NCBI GenBank assembly: GCA_902796295.1 | Contig: CADBOL010000128.1 | Coordinates: 1 to 6,325 of the forward strand | Direction of reading: 5' to 3' | Source: Oscillospiraceae bacterium | GTDB lineage: Bacteria; Bacillota; Clostridia; Oscillospirales; Acutalibacteraceae | DNA length: 6,325 nt | Shown: one piece after another, positions 1-6,325 of the stretch | Layout: each line of letters begins with the position of its first letter | Numbering within the stretch: position 1 is the first letter of the stretch | Notes under the pieces: model-generated | What the model was told of the DNA's origin: nothing | What the model saw: the letters and a program-made list of their open reading frames with translations, nothing else | Databases searched by the model: none | Position numbers and translations under genes: made by a program

Positions 1-792
1 ATAAATCAGTTTGTCGGCATTTGCCGTAACCTTTCTGAAAAGAGAATAGTCGGCAAACGGCTCAAGGCATCTTATCACATTGCCCGAGAAAAGCTGCTTT
101 GCGAGGAATGAGATTTTGCATCTTTTGTCGGTGATTACCGTTTTGGCAACTCCGGCTATAAGCTTGCGGAATACCCTGCCTCCGTCTGTACCCGGGAAGG
201 GCTCATTAAGCAGGTCAAAGCCGAAAAGCGCGGGGTGATCTTTGAATTCCTCCGCAACGTGCTTCCACATATTGCAGTAATAGGTCTGCAGAGGAATCCC
301 TTTATAAGTCTTGTTTTCCCAGAAGGAGTCAAACGCCCTGTGGACTGCCTTGCCCCAGAAGTATCCCTCTGCCCAGACGAATTTAGCGGGTTTGAATTTC
401 GCGTTGCCGACTATGCACGCCCATTCGGGTGCGCCGTCAGCGGCAAGACCGTTGCCGCCGGTATATAAATCCTGATGCATATCAAGATAAAAATAAATGC
501 CGTATTTAGCGCAGAGGTCCGCTACCCTGCGTATCTTTGCGAGATATTCTTCATCATATTTTTCCGGCTGCGGCTCAACAGCATCCCAGGTAAGTCCGAG
601 GCGGACAAGATTGAAGCCGTCATCAGCCAGTGTTTTAATGAGCTCCTCGTTGAAATACTCATCGGGCTTGTAGATTCTTTTATTAAGCTCATTGTCATGA
701 TAGCCTTTGTCGCAGAGATTGATTCCGTTGAAAATCCTCTGCCTGCCTGCGGAGTCAATAAACTTTTTACCCGAAGTTGAGATTTTAAGCAT
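1..792 (-). CDS. GH5 endoglycoceramidase-like glycoside hydrolase, partial, C-terminus beyond the window
   Basis: Retaining glycoside hydrolase of clan A, on the endoglycoceramidase-like branch of family 5. The 264 visible residues run open to position 1 without a stop. Features in order: a short N-terminal strand region (DSAGRQRIFNGINLCDKGYH), FNLVRLGLTWDAVEP with Arg64, YFYLDMHQDLY at 101-110, DGAPEWA, an FWEN segment, and FGFDLLNEPFPGT with NEP at 196-198. Glu197 is the expected acid/base. The nucleophile Glu, and any C-terminal beta-sandwich, would lie beyond the window. The DMHQDLY and GAPEW pairing is typical of endoglycoceramidases and close relatives, which cleave between a glycan and a lipid or other aglycone. 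No signal peptide is seen, whereas characterised endoglycoceramidases are often secreted, so the substrate may differ, for example a small imported glycoside. The ATG at 792 has AAGGAG 6 nt upstream and overlaps the GH127 stop by 8 nt. Family assignment is firm; substrate is not. Confidence 0.88.
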   Translation of the reverse strand, partial: MLKISTSGKKFIDSAGRQRIFNGINLCDKGYHDNELNKRIYKPDEYFNEELIKTLADDGFNLVRLGLTWDAVEPQPEKYDEEYLAKIRRVADLCAKYGIYFYLDMHQDLYTGGNGLAADGAPEWACIVGNAKFKPAKFVWAEGYFWGKAVHRAFDSFWENKTYKGIPLQTYYCNMWKHVAEEFKDHPALFGFDLLNEPFPGTDGGRVFRKLIAGVAKTVITDKRCKISFLAKQLFSGNVIRCLEPFADYSLFRKVTANADKLIY

Positions 793-2644
793 TTCCCTCT
801 CCTTTTCTCATCCATACCGCCATATCGCTCTCGCCGTGATTGGCATAAGCAAAATACGGAAGCATCCTGAGTCTGATTTTTTCTCTCTTTATATCTTTAA
901 CATCAAAATAGAGCTCTTCACGGGGCAGCTCCTCAAACGCATCGGCAAGCGCTGTGTAAGCGCCTGTCTCTTCGCTGAATTCAAGCCCGACTCTGCCCGA
1001 AACATCAAGCAGGATATTATCCGGCTGTCTGCCGTCATTGAGCACGGACTCGGCACAGTAAACGAGCGGCCCTCTGCACAGACAGACTTTATCATGATTA
1101 AAAGAAACCGCGGGGTTGCAGGAAACGAACCTCGGCTTCATCTCAAACCAGAAGTCAAAGGTTCCTTCATCTTCCGTAACATCAACAAAGGCGTAGCCCT
1201 TCTTAACAGGAGCGGAAAGTTTTTCTCCTGCGAGCGAAACATAGCCGCACCAGCCCGGGATTCTCACCGCAAGCTTTTTGCCCTTGAGACCGCTTACGGT
1301 GATCCTTACCTCACCCTCATTGGGATATTCGGTCTGCTGTGTAATTTTAATGCCTTCAAACTCCGTATCGCTCTGCATATAATGATGAATATAAAGCGTT
1401 TCATCATCATATGAATAGAGGAATTCTCCGATTGAGGCGACAAATCTCGCGACATTCGGCGGGCAGCAGGAGCAGTCAAAAACCGCAACCCTCTGAGTTA
1501 TCGGCTTATATGTTTTGTCAAATGTATAATATTTCTCAAAAATCTCGCGTTTTCTGAGATTTATTTCAAGGGGATTGATATAGAAAAATGAGCTGCCGTC
1601 AAGCGAAACACCTGCGAGCGCGCCGTTATACATTGCGGTCTCCGCCGCGTCGGCATATTTCGAATCGGGATTGATGCTGCTCATACGCCTTGCAAAAAGG
1701 GCAAGGGCAATTGATGCGCAGGTTTCGGCATAGGCAAGATCATTAGGCAAGACATAGCTTTCGGTAAATCTCTCGCCGGATGAAGCGGCGCCGACACCGC
1801 CGGTTATATACATCTGTTTTTTGACAATGTCATCAAACATCCGCTCGCATGCATCAAGCAGAGATTTATCACCCGTCCTGTCTGCAAGATCGGCCATGCC
1901 GCTGTAAAGATACAGCGCCCTGACCGCGTGGCCCTCGGCGGCAGTGAATTCTCTCACCGGTACATCCGACTGATAATACTCCGGCTTTGCCCAGCTCGGT
2001 ATATTCTTGTCTTTTTCGCTTGTGCCCCTCGTCTCGATAAAATATGAGCACATATCGAGATATTTTTTCTCACCCGTCAGATCATAAAGCTTTATGAGCG
2101 CAAGCTCAATCTCCTCGTGACCGGGAGTGTCAAATGAGGCGCTGTGCTCTTTCACGAATATCTTTTCAATAAGGTCCACATATCTGCGCATCAGCGTCAG
2201 GAATTTATCCTTGCCTGTCGCGTTATAATAGGCGATTGCCGCTTCAAGCAGATGCCCGGCGCAGTAAAGCTCGTGCCAGTCCCTGACCTTGAATCTGCTG
2301 TGCTCCGGGTCAACGACCGTAAAATAGACGTTGAAATACCCGTCTTCCTGCTGATTCTTTTCTATAAGGTCAACAACGCCGTCAATGATTTTTTCAAGCT
2401 CAGGGTCGGGGTGAAGCTCTATGGAATAAGCGGCCGCCTCAATCCATTTGGCAATGTCGCTGTCCCAGAAAAAATGGGGTTTGGGAAGCTCGCTTCCTTC
2501 TTTCCAGTTGCATCTGAAAGCTTCAAATCTGCCCGTATCCGTAAACCTGTCATAAACCGAGGGTATGGTTGATCTGCGGTTTATCTCAAGACGGTCACCC
2601 CAGAATCCGCCGGGCCTGATGTTTCCGAAAGGAATGCTTTTCAT
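785..2644 (-). CDS. GH127-family beta-L-arabinofuranosidase-like glycosidase (DUF1680)
   Basis: Likely retaining beta-L-arabinofuranosidase that removes terminal arabinofuranose from small oligosaccharides. The 619 residues fit the GH127 layout: an N-terminal (alpha/alpha) barrel and a C-terminal beta-rich part. Family signatures are FWDSDIAKWIEAAAY at about 59-73, WHELYCAGHLLEAAIAYY at 123-140, GERFTESY, NDLAYAETCASIA, and the cluster CSCCPPNVARF from 391. By comparison with Bifidobacterium longum HypBA1, Glu291 matches the acid/base Glu322 and Cys393 the nucleophile Cys417. Glu307, Cys309 and Cys394 match zinc ligands Glu338, Cys340 and Cys418. The Glu291 to Glu307 spacing of 16 is the same as in HypBA1, so the enzyme looks active. 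No signal peptide is present, so it acts on imported sugar in the cytoplasm. The ATG at 2644 has AGGGAG 6 nt upstream and follows the preceding TAA by 1 nt; an in-frame ATG at 2671 lacks a convincing site and would overlap the neighbour. The exact substrate is not provable here; GH127 also contains members with other activities. Confidence 0.93.
   Translation of the reverse strand: MKSIPFGNIRPGGFWGDRLEINRRSTIPSVYDRFTDTGRFEAFRCNWKEGSELPKPHFFWDSDIAKWIEAAAYSIELHPDPELEKIIDGVVDLIEKNQQEDGYFNVYFTVVDPEHSRFKVRDWHELYCAGHLLEAAIAYYNATGKDKFLTLMRRYVDLIEKIFVKEHSASFDTPGHEEIELALIKLYDLTGEKKYLDMCSYFIETRGTSEKDKNIPSWAKPEYYQSDVPVREFTAAEGHAVRALYLYSGMADLADRTGDKSLLDACERMFDDIVKKQMYITGGVGAASSGERFTESYVLPNDLAYAETCASIALALFARRMSSINPDSKYADAAETAMYNGALAGVSLDGSSFFYINPLEINLRKREIFEKYYTFDKTYKPITQRVAVFDCSCCPPNVARFVASIGEFLYSYDDETLYIHHYMQSDTEFEGIKITQQTEYPNEGEVRITVSGLKGKKLAVRIPGWCGYVSLAGEKLSAPVKKGYAFVDVTEDEGTFDFWFEMKPRFVSCNPAVSFNHDKVCLCRGPLVYCAESVLNDGRQPDNILLDVSGRVGLEFSEETGAYTALADAFEELPREELYFDVKDIKREKIRLRMLPYFAYANHGESDMAVWMRKGEGNA
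799..804 (-). promoter_or_regulatory. Ribosome binding site of the GH5 gene
   Basis: AAGGAG on the coding strand, 6 nt before the ATG at 792 and inside the 3' end of the GH127 gene, where it encodes part of the MRKGEG tail. It is the strongest Shine-Dalgarno match in the window and fixes the start of the truncated GH5 gene. Confidence 0.75.
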
Positions 2645-2645
2645 A

Positions 2646-3434
2646 TTATGCTCCCTGCTCTTGCGAGCCATTGTTCTGAGCTTCTTTCAGGGCCTTCTTT
2701 TTCTCTTTTTCGGCCGCCTTTTCGGCTTTCTTTTTTGCCTTCTGCTCTTTTTCGACCTCTTTTAATTCCTTGGCTTTGGGGTCTCCCAGATCAACAAGGA
2801 AGAATATTGCGGTCCAGAGCACCACGGCAATAAAAATGAAGAGGAAAGCATTCTGTACTCCGTTAAGGGCAAGAATGACCTTGAATGCGCCGCCCGCAAG
2901 CGAACCGATAAGGTTTACGAGAGTGCCGGTGCCGAAAATCCTGTCAACTATGAAATCAACCATATTGACCTTGCCGGTAAAGATGTCATCCGCCATCGAG
3001 CGGAAAACAAGAATCATCACTATATCCGCGGCGATACCGGCAAGCCCCGCAATGAATACAGGAAGGCTCCTTTTTGAAACAATCGAGAATATCAGGATAA
3101 ACAGGGCAATCAGCAGAATAAGCCCGAAACATGAGGCAAATACAATAAGTCTCGTGTTGAGCTGATTGAAATCCTCGGGCCAGAGAATGGGACCTGATGA
3201 TCCGTCAAACATCTGAGAAAGATCATCCTTGCCGTTTGCTATATCCACAACTCTCTTGATTGAAAAATCTTCATACAGCGCCGCTCCCTCGGAGGCATCT
3301 TTTGAAAGAGTTTTGAAAAACTCGGCCAGCGAATCCGAAGTCTCAATCCTGACCTCGACAAAATTCACGAAGAACGCCGAGAGGAGGATAAGAACCGCCA
3401 GAAGAATATTGACTGCACGGTATACAATTTTCAT
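2646..3434 (-). CDS. Four-helix membrane protein of unknown function with Lys/Glu-rich cytoplasmic tail
   Basis: I do not recognise a family. The 262-residue protein has four likely membrane helices: about 5-26 (AVNILLAVLILLSAFFVNFV), 96-119, 124-144 and 196-216. An additional moderately hydrophobic, Gly-rich segment at 168-193 may be amphipathic or re-entrant. The first helix is followed by a soluble loop of about 68 residues (27-94), and the third by one of about 50. A C-terminal tail from about 218 is dominated by Lys, Glu and Ala and could form a charged helix. The positive-inside rule (MK and R at the N-terminus, KR at 121-122, the Lys-rich tail) puts both termini in the cytoplasm and the two long loops outside. 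No catalytic or transporter motif is visible. The ATG at 3434 is preferred because GAGG stands 8 nt upstream; an in-frame GTG at 3464 would overlap glnS and lacks a good site. The gene lies 20 nt after glnS and its TAA is 1 nt before the GH127 start, which points to co-expression. Confidence 0.85.
   Translation of the reverse strand: MKIVYRAVNILLAVLILLSAFFVNFVEVRIETSDSLAEFFKTLSKDASEGAALYEDFSIKRVVDIANGKDDLSQMFDGSSGPILWPEDFNQLNTRLIVFASCFGLILLIALFILIFSIVSKRSLPVFIAGLAGIAADIVMILVFRSMADDIFTGKVNMVDFIVDRIFGTGTLVNLIGSLAGGAFKVILALNGVQNAFLFIFIAVVLWTAIFFLVDLGDPKAKELKEVEKEQKAKKKAEKAAEKEKKKALKEAQNNGSQEQGA
2651..2656 (-). promoter_or_regulatory. Ribosome binding site of the GH127 gene
   Basis: AGGGAG on the coding strand, 6 nt before the ATG at 2644, lying in the last codons of the membrane protein gene. 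It selects the 619-residue start over the ATG at 2671. The stop and start are arranged as TAATATG, a layout that favours translational coupling. Confidence 0.7.
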
Positions 3435-3442
3435 TTCACTTA

Positions 3443-3446
3443 CCTC
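3443..3446 (-). promoter_or_regulatory. Ribosome binding site of the membrane protein gene
   Basis: GAGG on the coding strand, 8 nt before the ATG at 3434, in the 20-nt gap after the glnS stop. It decides between the ATG at 3434 and the upstream in-frame GTG at 3464, which would lie inside glnS. Confidence 0.6.
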
Positions 3447-3454
3447 GATCTGAA

Positions 3455-5092
3455 TTATTTCCACGATGACTTGAGGTCAACGGTTCTGTTGAATACAAGG
3501 CTTCCGGGAGCGGATGTCTTATCCGCGCAGAAGTATCCCTGTCTCATAAACTGGAATGTGTCTCCGGGTTTTGCCGAAGCGAGGCTTCCCTCCGCGAGAC
3601 AGTCTTTGAGAATTCTGAGAGAATCGGGATTGAGATCTTCTTCCCCGTCGGGATTCTCAACCTTGAACAACCTGTCATAGAGTCTAACCTCGCAGGGTAC
3701 GCAATCCGCCGCGCTCACCCAGTGAAGTGTGCCCTTCACCTTCCTGCCGTCCGGTGAATCGCCGCCCTTTGTGGCGGGATCATATGTGCAGTGAAGGCAG
3801 GTGACCTCTCCGTTTTCATCTGTTTCATAGGAATTGCAGGTGATATAGTAAGCACTCTTGAGACGCACCTCGTTGCCGGGATAAAGGCGGAAATATTTCC
3901 TGACCGGCTCCGCCATGAAATCCTCTTTTTCAACATAAATCTCTTTTGAGAATTTCACTGTCCTTGTGCCGAGCTCGGGTTTATCGGGGTTATTCTCAAC
4001 CTCGATATCTTCCGTGACGCCTTCGGGATAATTGTCAATTATAACTTTCAGGGGGCTGAGAACCGCCATGGCTCTCGGGGCATTTGCGTTGAGATTATCT
4101 CTGACACACGCCTCAAGCAGGCCGTAATCGACCACGCTGTATGCCTTTGATACTCCTACCCTGTTTATGAAATCCCTGACAGCCGCCGCGGGATATCCTC
4201 TTCTCCTCATTCCGCAGAGAGTGACCATCCTGGGGTCATCCCAGCCGTCGACTACTCCGCTCTGCACCATTTCGAGACATTTTCTTTTGCTTGTAACGCA
4301 GTAATTTATATTGAGGCGGGCAAACTCTATCTGTCTGGGCGGCTCCTCAAATCCTATCTCGTTTATGAACCAGTCATAGAGCGGCCTGTGGTTTTCAAAT
4401 TCAAGCGAGCAAAGCGAATAAGTGACTCCCTCTCTCGCGTCAGACAGGGGATGCGCAAAATCATACATCGGATAAACGCACCATTTGTCGCCCGTCTGGT
4501 GATGACTGACATGAGCGATTCTGTAAATGACGGGGTCGCGCATATTGATATTGGGCGATGACATATCTATCTTTGCCCTGAGCGTCTTTTCGCCGTCTTT
4601 GAATTCTCCCTTTGTCATTCTCTCAAAAAGGTCGAGATTCTCCTCAACCGAACGCTCTCTGTAAGGGCTGTTCCTGCCGGGCTCGGTCAGAGTGCCTCTG
4701 TATTCTCTTATCTCATCCGCCGTGAGGTCGCAGACATACGCCTTGCCGTTTTTGATGAGCTTTATCGCGCAGTCATAGATGAAATCAAAATAGCTTGAGG
4801 CGTAAAGGCAGTTCTTCCATTTATATCCGAGCCACTCGATATCCTCTTTTATGGCATCGACATATTCGACATCCTCTTTTGAGGGATTCGTATCGTCAAG
4901 GCGCAGATTGCACTCGCCGCCGTATTTTTCGGCTGTGCTGAAATCAATGCATATTGCCTTCGCGTGGCCGATATGCAGATAGCCGTTCGGCTCGGGCGGA
5001 AATCTTGTCTGCACTCTTGTATTTCTGCCCGCGGCAAGGTCCTCATCTATAAAATCATGTATGAAATTTGAGCTCGTGTTTAATTCTTCCAT
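3455..5092 (-). CDS. glnS: Glutamine--tRNA ligase (GlnRS)
   Basis: Cytoplasmic class I synthetase that attaches glutamine directly to tRNA-Gln. The 545 residues align end to end from memory with E. coli GlnRS (554 residues). [17 protein letters not shown] carries the HIGH motif at 40-43; NLRLDDTNP is at 62-70; [12 protein letters not shown] and [11 protein letters not shown] are also present. The SKR loop lies at 266-270 as VTSKR, and GWDDPRM follows it. The C-terminal beta-barrel anticodon-binding region includes [19 protein letters not shown] and ends with [13 protein letters not shown]. Arg30, Asp66 and Tyr210 match the E. coli glutamine-pocket residues Arg30, Asp66 and Tyr211. The ATG at 5092 is chosen over an in-frame ATG at 5116 because AAAGGA precedes it by 9 nt, the longer form would overlap the end of gltX, and the resulting N-terminus matches the family. 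It lies 4 nt after gltX and ends 20 nt before the membrane gene. The Thr in the SKR loop, where E. coli has Met (VMSKRK), is a mild variation. Confidence 0.97.
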   Translation of the reverse strand: MEELNTSSNFIHDFIDEDLAAGRNTRVQTRFPPEPNGYLHIGHAKAICIDFSTAEKYGGECNLRLDDTNPSKEDVEYVDAIKEDIEWLGYKWKNCLYASSYFDFIYDCAIKLIKNGKAYVCDLTADEIREYRGTLTEPGRNSPYRERSVEENLDLFERMTKGEFKDGEKTLRAKIDMSSPNINMRDPVIYRIAHVSHHQTGDKWCVYPMYDFAHPLSDAREGVTYSLCSLEFENHRPLYDWFINEIGFEEPPRQIEFARLNINYCVTSKRKCLEMVQSGVVDGWDDPRMVTLCGMRRRGYPAAAVRDFINRVGVSKAYSVVDYGLLEACVRDNLNANAPRAMAVLSPLKVIIDNYPEGVTEDIEVENNPDKPELGTRTVKFSKEIYVEKEDFMAEPVRKYFRLYPGNEVRLKSAYYITCNSYETDENGEVTCLHCTYDPATKGGDSPDGRKVKGTLHWVSAADCVPCEVRLYDRLFKVENPDGEEDLNPDSLRILKDCLAEGSLASAKPGDTFQFMRQGYFCADKTSAPGSLVFNRTVDLKSSWK

Positions 5093-5096
5093 AGTA

Positions 5097-6325
5097 TTAA
5101 ATCCTTTCAAGCGCATCGGCGAGGCGTGCTTTTATCTCTTCTTCGCCGAGAAGATTCATTATCGAGTAAAGGTCCGGAGTGTTCCTGCGGGATGTCAGTG
5201 CAATTCTTATCACGGTGGAAACATCGCCGACATGGCCCTTATATAAATCCGGATTGTTCTTGTATTCCTTCACATTCGGAGTGAATCCGAGCGGCTCGCA
5301 CATATCTTTGATTTTTGCAAACCATGTATCCTTGTCATCGGCAAGCGAGAAGGTTTCCGCATACTTCGCGATAATCGCCTTCGCATCCTCCTCCGCTGTA
5401 TTATCGGGCAGGGTGTAATCTCTCTCATAATATTCATTGAAGAAGTAGGAGATATAATCCTTAACCTCGCTCCACTTCGCTATATCCTTGCGCGGTTTCG
5501 GGTTTTCCCTGTCTATATTGAGGATTGCCTTTGAGCGGCCGGGGTCAGCCGTGAGGGCGCCGTAAAACTCCTTATCATAAACCTTTGCCCATTCGCTGAC
5601 TCTCTCATATACGGTATCCGCGTTCATGACCGAAATCACGTTTTTGCTCACATCGTTGAGCTTTACAAGGTCAAACAGACATCCGCTCGAGCTCATTTTT
5701 TTGAGATTGAAGGGATAATCCATCGCCGGTATTCCGGGATTCGCCCTGCGCCAGTCTTCAAAGCCGGAACTTATCAGTGTGAGCAGATATTCTATAAGAC
5801 TCTCCTTCGGGAATCCCTCGTCAACAAAATAACTGACAGCCGCCTCGGGGTCTTTTCTCTTTGAGAGCTTGCGCTTGTCGCCGGTCTCATCGTCAAATTT
5901 CATAACCTGCGGAGTGTGGGCGTATTTCGGCACTTTAAATCCGCACGCCTTGAAGAGAGCGATGTGCTTGGGTACGGATGAAATCCATTCCTCGCCTCTT
6001 ATGGCGTGAGTGGTGCGCATGAAATGATCGTCGCAGCAGTGTGCAAAATGATAGGTCGGGATTCCGTCGGATTTGAGAAGCACCTCGTCTATGATATTCT
6101 CGGGCATTTCGATTTTGCCCCTTATCATATCCTCAAAGGTGATTCTTCTGTCTTCGCTGCCGTCTGAGCGGAAGCGCAGCACCCACGGCTTACCCGCGCT
6201 GATATTCGCCTTTATTTCATCGAGAGAAAGATCCCGGCATTTCGCGTATCTGCCGAAATAACCGGTTATTGCCGCTCCGTCCGCCTCCTGCTGTTCACGC
6301 AGAGCCGTCAGCTCCTCCGAGGTGC
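5097..6325 (-). CDS. gltX: Glutamate--tRNA ligase (GluRS), partial, N-terminus beyond the window
   Basis: Class I aminoacyl-tRNA synthetase that attaches glutamate to tRNA-Glu in the cytoplasm. The frame stays open to the window edge; 408 residues are visible. They begin in the connective region after the first half of the Rossmann fold, and the HIGH signature and roughly the first 100 residues are missing. Visible hallmarks are the stretch [16 protein letters not shown], then THAIRGEEW, and the class I KMSKS-type loop in the form KLSKRK at visible residues 152-157, which is the usual GluRS form. The helical anticodon-binding half follows ([16 protein letters not shown] and onward), and about 250 residues follow the KLSKR loop, close to the E. 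coli enzyme. The gene ends with TAA, 4 nt before glnS. An in-frame GTG at 6182 is internal to conserved sequence (preceded by AGKPW) and is not the start. GluRS rather than GlnRS follows from the KLSKR loop and the helical C-terminal domain. Whether it is discriminating for tRNA-Glu is inference from the adjacent glnS. Confidence 0.95.
   Translation of the reverse strand, partial: TSEELTALREQQEADGAAITGYFGRYAKCRDLSLDEIKANISAGKPWVLRFRSDGSEDRRITFEDMIRGKIEMPENIIDEVLLKSDGIPTYHFAHCCDDHFMRTTHAIRGEEWISSVPKHIALFKACGFKVPKYAHTPQVMKFDDETGDKRKLSKRKDPEAAVSYFVDEGFPKESLIEYLLTLISSGFEDWRRANPGIPAMDYPFNLKKMSSSGCLFDLVKLNDVSKNVISVMNADTVYERVSEWAKVYDKEFYGALTADPGRSKAILNIDRENPKPRKDIAKWSEVKDYISYFFNEYYERDYTLPDNTAEEDAKAIIAKYAETFSLADDKDTWFAKIKDMCEPLGFTPNVKEYKNNPDLYKGHVGDVSTVIRIALTSRRNTPDLYSIMNLLGEEEIKARLADALERI
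5102..5107 (-). promoter_or_regulatory. Ribosome binding site of glnS
   Basis: AAAGGA on the coding strand, 9 nt before the ATG at 5092, embedded in the last sense codons of gltX. It supports the 545-residue form of GlnRS over the start at 5116 and suggests that ribosomes finishing gltX could re-initiate on glnS. Confidence 0.6.

Noticed and set aside
522..815. 97-codon minus-strand frame spanning the GH127-GH5 junction
   Set aside because: It is out of frame with both real genes, and the GH5 frame here carries conserved motifs (DMHQDLY lies just downstream), so this is not a gene.
707..1414. 235-codon plus-strand open frame opposite the GH127 gene
   Set aside because: It lies wholly antisense to strongly conserved GH127 sequence, including near the Cys cluster side, and its product shows no recognisable domain. 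It is explained by the codon bias of the real gene.
2144..2572. 142-codon plus-strand open frame
   Set aside because: It is antisense to the N-terminal part of the GH127 gene, with no family resemblance and no supporting ribosome site, so it is a shadow frame.
2690..2783. Pyrimidine-rich plus-strand tract resembling a low-complexity repeat or regulatory tract
   Set aside because: It is the complement of Lys and Glu codons (AAG, AAA, GAA, GAG) in the tail of the membrane protein. No exact repeat unit is maintained.
2770..3165. 131-codon plus-strand frame rich in Arg, Thr and Ile
   Set aside because: It is antisense to the membrane protein gene. The composition is what is expected from the complement of hydrophobic codons.
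3435..3454. Possible promoter or terminator in the 20-nt gap after glnS
   Set aside because: The gap is fully accounted for by the GAGG ribosome site and spacer. No stem-loop with a T-run and no -10/-35 pair fits.
6073..6261. 62-codon plus-strand frame near the right edge
   Set aside because: It is antisense to conserved GluRS sequence, and no independent evidence supports it.

Overview
The window looks like a stretch of a Clostridia-type (Bacillota) chromosome, probably a gut or rumen anaerobe of the Oscillospirales kind. This lineage call is inference from the style of the glutamyl-tRNA synthetase, the presence of a bacterial glutaminyl-tRNA synthetase and the intracellular glycosidases; no marker gene settles it. 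Every supported gene is on the minus strand, so the biological order runs from high to low coordinates. All four stop codons in the window are TAA.

In order of transcription: gltX (5' end beyond the window, 6325 down to 5097), glnS (5092-3455), a four-helix membrane protein of unknown function with a Lys/Glu/Ala-rich cytoplasmic tail (3434-2646), a GH127 beta-L-arabinofuranosidase-like enzyme (2644-785), and a GH5 endoglycoceramidase-like glycosidase whose 3' end lies beyond position 1 (792-1). The last gene is open to the window edge and has no visible stop.

The spacing is very tight: 4 nt, 20 nt, 1 nt, then an 8-nt overlap. Each downstream gene has a recognisable Shine-Dalgarno sequence, and these sequences decide the starts. 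No stretch is long enough for an internal promoter in a gap, and no terminator hairpin is seen between genes, so the simplest reading is one polycistronic unit that begins upstream of the window. There is no non-coding stretch above 20 nt, and no tRNA, rRNA, CRISPR array, insertion sequence or prophage gene.

Functionally the run divides in two. The first two genes charge tRNA-Glu and tRNA-Gln directly. The last two are glycoside hydrolases without signal peptides, so they would act on sugars already imported into the cytoplasm. The membrane protein sits between them and its link to either half is unknown. The unusual point is housekeeping translation genes leading into glycan-degrading genes with near-zero spacing. 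No clearly new multi-gene system is demonstrated; the membrane protein is the only gene without an assignable family.
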